Shown: in pieces, positions 8,484 through 10,166 of the stretch
How positions within the stretch are numbered: position 1 is the stretch's first letter
Layout: each line of letters begins with the position of its first letter
Origin: Prevotella sp.
Lineage (GTDB): Bacteria; Bacteroidota; Bacteroidia; Bacteroidales; Bacteroidaceae
Assembly (NCBI GenBank): GCA_017430675.1
Contig: JAFRMM010000201.1
Location: 1-10,166, forward strand
Reading direction: 5' to 3'
DNA length: 10,166 nt
Made by a program: the position numbers and the translations under genes
Notes under the pieces: generated by a model
Told to the model about the DNA's origin: nothing
Databases searched by the model: none
The model's input: the letters and a program-made list of their open reading frames with translations, nothing else

Positions 8484-8535
8484 GGGCAGGGAGCCAAGAT
8501 CTGATCCTCTGGTGTTGCTCCCCACCCTGGTTTTT
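8484..8535 (+). terminator. Terminator-like hairpin in the divergent region
   Basis: GGGCAGGGAGC (8484-8494) can pair with GCTCCCCACCC (8517-8527): six pairs, a 2x2 internal loop, then three pairs. TGG and five T's follow (8531-8535). The 22-nt loop can form a further small stem. It looks like a rho-independent terminator on the plus strand, but no recognised gene reads into it from the left. It could end an unseen small RNA or be a structural element. Confidence 0.35.
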
Positions 8536-8643
8536 AGTATTAGATTAATATCTCTTCATGATTCTATTCTTTGAGAAAATCATTAGCGAAAGTAGGAAAT
8601 TTATGGCAACCAAGCAAATTCCTGGACAAAAATGAGTTAACAA

Positions 8644-8713
8644 AAATTTCACAAACGTGCGTAACTGTCAATAAATCAGTGGTTTAAATTAAATTTGCCC
8701 GTTTCTGAAGTCC
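8644..8713 (+). repeat. Imperfect direct repeat, copy A
   Basis: Shares with copy B (8830-8903), in the same order and near-equal spacing, AAATTTCACAA, GTAACT, TCAGT, CTGA and AGTCC. Overall identity by eye is roughly 60%, with a few small gaps. No protein can be read from it. Confidence 0.45.
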
Positions 8714-8760
8714 ACAAAAGATATAATTCTTGATTGATGGTATTTCGTAAAACCTTGTGA

Positions 8761-8812
8761 ATCAGGAACATAACATTCGCTCGGGTGCCTTGGAAACCAT
8801 CCTGATGGGCAC
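8761..8812 (+). other. Possible pseudoknot-like RNA structure
   Basis: ATCAGGA (8761-8767) is the perfect reverse complement of TCCTGAT (8800-8806), and GTGCC (8785-8789) of GGCAC (8808-8812). The two helices interleave (a, b, a', b'), the topology of an H-type pseudoknot, and TTTT follows at 8813-8816. This is only a reading of base complementarity. Confidence 0.25.
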
Positions 8813-8829
8813 TTTTAAGGATTTCACAG

Positions 8830-8903
8830 AAATTTCACAACTTTTTTGTAACTTGCTGTAAGTCAGTTGATTCGCAAGGTTATTTTTCCGAAACTGACAG
8901 TCC
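8830..8903 (+). repeat. Imperfect direct repeat, copy B
   Basis: Second copy, 186 bp after copy A. Within it GTCAGTT (8862-8868) and AACTGAC (8892-8898) form a perfect 7-bp inverted repeat; copy A keeps only the inner TCAG and CTGA. Immediately upstream there is an extra TTTCACA (8822-8828), so this motif is doubled here. Confidence 0.45.
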
Positions 8904-8969
8904 TGTGGGCAGTCAACGTATGAGTCATCCCCTGTGTCACCAAGTGGCCATAGTTACGAAATGATAGTT

Positions 8970-9031
8970 TTGGACAGGAAGAAATAATAAAATGAAAGCA
9001 AAATGCGTATTTGGTTTACAAAATGTCATTA
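8970..9031 (+). repeat. Spaced element, glnK-facing copy
   Basis: Reads TTGGACAG, 11 nt, AAAATG, 1 nt, AAGCAAAA, 14 nt, ACAAAATG, 1 nt, CATTA. It ends about 37 bp before the glnK -33 box. A weaker third relative at 8623-8646 has TGGACA followed directly by AAAATG and then AACAAAA. Confidence 0.5.
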
Positions 9032-9045
9032 TAATTAGATTTTAA
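8992..9045 (+). CDS. Possible 17-residue leader-type ORF
   Basis: ATG at 8992 opens MKAKCVFGLQNVIIIRF and then TAA. AGGAAG stands about 10 nt upstream and could serve as a ribosome binding site. It ends before the glnK promoter, so it would need its own transcript; TAGTTTTG (8965-8972) is a possible -7 box but lacks a -33. Very short, with no known family; likely chance. Confidence 0.12.
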   Translation: MKAKCVFGLQNVIIIRF

Positions 9046-9067
9046 CAATCAAAACGTCTGTGTCTTC

Positions 9068-9098
9068 TTTGGTGTTTTGATAAATTGTCATACTTTTG
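9068..9098 (+). promoter_or_regulatory. glnK-amt promoter (Bacteroidota type)
   Basis: TTTG (9068-9071), a 19-bp spacer, then TACTTTTG (9091-9098), a full match to TTTG-N19-TAnnTTTG. Transcription should start within about 10 bases after 9098, leaving a leader of about 65-70 nt before glnK. Confidence 0.75.
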
Positions 9099-9103
9099 CA
9101 TTC

Positions 9104-9113
9104 GAAACGTTTC
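9104..9113. promoter_or_regulatory. Palindrome at the expected glnK transcription start
   Basis: GAAACGTTTC is a perfect 10-bp palindrome lying where the promoter above should start transcription, a position suited to a repressor. CGAAAC (9103-9108) could alternatively pair in RNA with GTTTCG (9135-9140), which competes with a small AAACC/GGTTT stem (9121-9125 with 9134-9138). Confidence 0.3.
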
Positions 9114-9160
9114 AGATTGTAAACCAATGAGAGGGTTTCGCTATTATTAATTAAGGTAAA

Positions 9161-9165
9161 AAGGA
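9161..9165 (+). promoter_or_regulatory. glnK ribosome binding site
   Basis: AAGGA followed by six bases and the ATG at 9172. It is a clear Shine-Dalgarno for this phylum and fixes the glnK start. Confidence 0.65.
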
Positions 9166-9171
9166 AAGAGT

Positions 9172-9519
9172 ATGAAAAAGATTGAGGCAATTATCCGTAA
9201 GACGAAGTTCGAGGATGTGAAGGAGGCGCTGCTGCAGTCGGACATCGACTGGTTTGAGTACCATAACGTGCACGGCATCGGACAGAGCCGTCAGGAGAGG
9301 ATATACCGTGGTGTCCAGTATTCGACGGACGTGATCGAGCGTGTGGCTATCACTATTGTCTGCCGTGACCAGTTCGTGGAGCCGACGGTGAAGGTAATCC
9401 TGAAAGTAGCCCATACGGGTGAAGTAGGAGACGGCCGTATCTTTGTGAGCGACATGATCGACACATGGAGCATCCGTACTGGCGAGAACGGCGACACCGT
9501 TCTGAGAGACAAGAAATAA
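9172..9519 (+). CDS. glnK: P-II family nitrogen regulatory protein
   Basis: Small cytoplasmic trimeric signalling protein that senses ATP/ADP and 2-oxoglutarate and typically gates the ammonium channel encoded beside it. 115 residues, against a usual 112. The N-terminus MKKIEAIIRKTKFEDVKEAL is typical. The T-loop covers about residues 37-53 and contains YRGVQY, with Y50 at the position of the uridylylated tyrosine of E. coli P-II. The B-loop TGEVGDGRIFV (82-92) and RTGE (102-105) keep the nucleotide-binding residues. The tail ends in RDKK. Called GlnK rather than GlnB because of its linkage to amt; the two cannot be told apart from sequence alone. Whether Y50 is modified depends on a GlnD-type enzyme not seen here. 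Own promoter and good ribosome binding site. Confidence 0.95.
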   Translation: MKKIEAIIRKTKFEDVKEALLQSDIDWFEYHNVHGIGQSRQERIYRGVQYSTDVIERVAITIVCRDQFVEPTVKVILKVAHTGEVGDGRIFVSDMIDTWSIRTGENGDTVLRDKK

Positions 9520-9543
9520 TAAGGATAACAACACAAACACAAA

Positions 9544-10166
9544 ATGATTATGAACGAAATTGGATTATCACTCGATACCGTATGGATGCTATTGGCAGCC
9601 ATGTTGGTTTTCTGGATGCAGCCGGGATTTGCGCTGTGCGAAGCAGGTTTTACGCGTAGTAAGAACACGGCTAACATCCTGATGAAGAACTTCGTCGATT
9701 TTATGTTCGGCTCGTTATTGTTCTTCTTCCTGGGTTTCGGCTTTATGTTTGGAAGCGAGGGTGCAGGATTTATCGGTATGCCCAACTGGGGCGACCTTAC
9801 ATTCTATAAAGGTGATCTGCCCGTAGAGGGCTTCCTGATTTTCGAGACGGTGTTCTGTGCCACCAGTGCTACGATTGTGAGTGGTGCCATGGCTGAGCGC
9901 ACGAAGTTCTCGATGTATGTGATTTACAGTGCAGCCATCTCACTGTTCATCTACCCCATCGAGGGCCACTGGACCTGGGGTGGTGGCTGGCTCTGCAACG
10001 ATGCAGCCGACAGTTTTATGATGACCACCTTTGGCGACGTATTCCACGATTTCGCCGGCTCTGCCATTGTACACAGTGTGGGTGGTGTGCTGGCTCTGAT
10101 TGGAGCCCTTGCACTGGGTCCCCGTGTAAGTAAGTATGATGAGAAAGGCAATAGCAAGGCTATCCC
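9544..10166 (+). CDS. amtB: Ammonium channel (Amt family), C-terminus cut off by window edge
   Basis: Inner-membrane ammonium channel, normally a trimer gated by P-II. 207 complete codons are present, about half of a usual Amt protein. Family features: MLLAAMLVFWMQPGFALCEAG-like first helix (about 13-35), FETVFCATSATIVSGAMAER (100-119) forming the pore-mouth region, HWTWGGGWL (142-150) with the conserved Trp, and DFAGSAIVHSVGG (169-181) whose H177 is the first of the twin pore histidines. About five membrane segments are visible. No cleavable signal peptide is evident. The start may be M1 (9544) or M3 (9550); the only AAGGA (9521-9525) is 18 bases away, so initiation may be coupled to glnK, which ends 24 bp upstream. 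The second His and the C-terminal P-II contact lie outside the window. Confidence 0.95.
   Translation, partial: MIMNEIGLSLDTVWMLLAAMLVFWMQPGFALCEAGFTRSKNTANILMKNFVDFMFGSLLFFFLGFGFMFGSEGAGFIGMPNWGDLTFYKGDLPVEGFLIFETVFCATSATIVSGAMAERTKFSMYVIYSAAISLFIYPIEGHWTWGGGWLCNDAADSFMMTTFGDVFHDFAGSAIVHSVGGVLALIGALALGPRVSKYDEKGNSKAI

Larger units (their letters stand above)
8220..9171. other. 952-bp divergent regulatory region, no convincing gene
   Basis: A+T-rich stretch between the starts of gltB (leftward) and glnK (rightward). No protein of useful length with a family signature is visible on either strand. It contains promoter boxes for both genes, a shared spaced sequence pattern near each end, two imperfect copies of a repeat of about 70 bp, one terminator-like hairpin, one possible pseudoknot and several palindromes, each listed separately. 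It is much longer than two promoters need, so an unrecognised small RNA, decayed mobile element or extended operator array is possible. Confidence 0.85.

Noticed and set aside
8330..8970. Insertion sequence
   Set aside because: The two inverted elements could be ends, but there is no transposase frame and no target duplication was found; left as an alternative under the paired-element finding.
8220..9171. Sigma-54 promoter for gltB or glnK
   Set aside because: No TGGCAC-N5-TTGC pattern found on either strand; both promoters look like the phylum's primary sigma type.
9151..9540. 129-codon minus-strand open frame
   Set aside because: Antisense to glnK, which has a full set of P-II motifs and a good ribosome binding site.

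Overview
The window is a nitrogen (ammonium) assimilation locus from a member of the Bacteroidota, most likely the order Bacteroidales and probably Prevotella or a close relative. The evidence is a type III glutamine synthetase, promoters of the Bacteroidota form (TTTG, 19-bp spacer, TAnnTTTG) instead of E. coli -35/-10 boxes, A-rich translation starts, and protein sequences that read like Prevotella/Bacteroides homologues. Genus is inference.

Layout: positions 1-8219 are a leftward operon in the order gltB (8219-3732), gltD (3695-2310), dapF (2317-1514), glnN (1485 to beyond the left edge). Gaps are 36 bp, an 8-bp overlap and 28 bp, with no internal promoter or terminator seen. Positions 8220-9171 are a 952-bp A+T-rich divergent regulatory region without a convincing gene. 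Positions 9172-10166 are a rightward unit, glnK (P-II) followed 24 bp later by an ammonium channel gene (amt) that runs off the right edge.

The genes form one module. The channel imports ammonium and P-II is its usual gate and sensor. GSIII fixes ammonium into glutamine, and GltB/GltD (NADPH-GOGAT) transfers the amide to 2-oxoglutarate to give glutamate. DapF makes meso-diaminopimelate for lysine and peptidoglycan; it sits inside the operon with its start overlapping the gltD stop.

I see no new enzymatic system. The unusual content is at DNA level. Three different short tandem arrays lie in or at the edges of gltD: five heptamers fill the gltB-gltD spacer, a 9/10-nt array encodes an LGN-LGN-LGN insert, and a heptamer array encodes the GltD C-terminal tail up to the dapF start. 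The divergent region holds two copies of a spaced sequence pattern, each pointing at its own gene (gltB or glnK), plus an imperfect direct repeat of about 70 bp, a terminator-like hairpin, a possible pseudoknot and small palindromes near the promoters.
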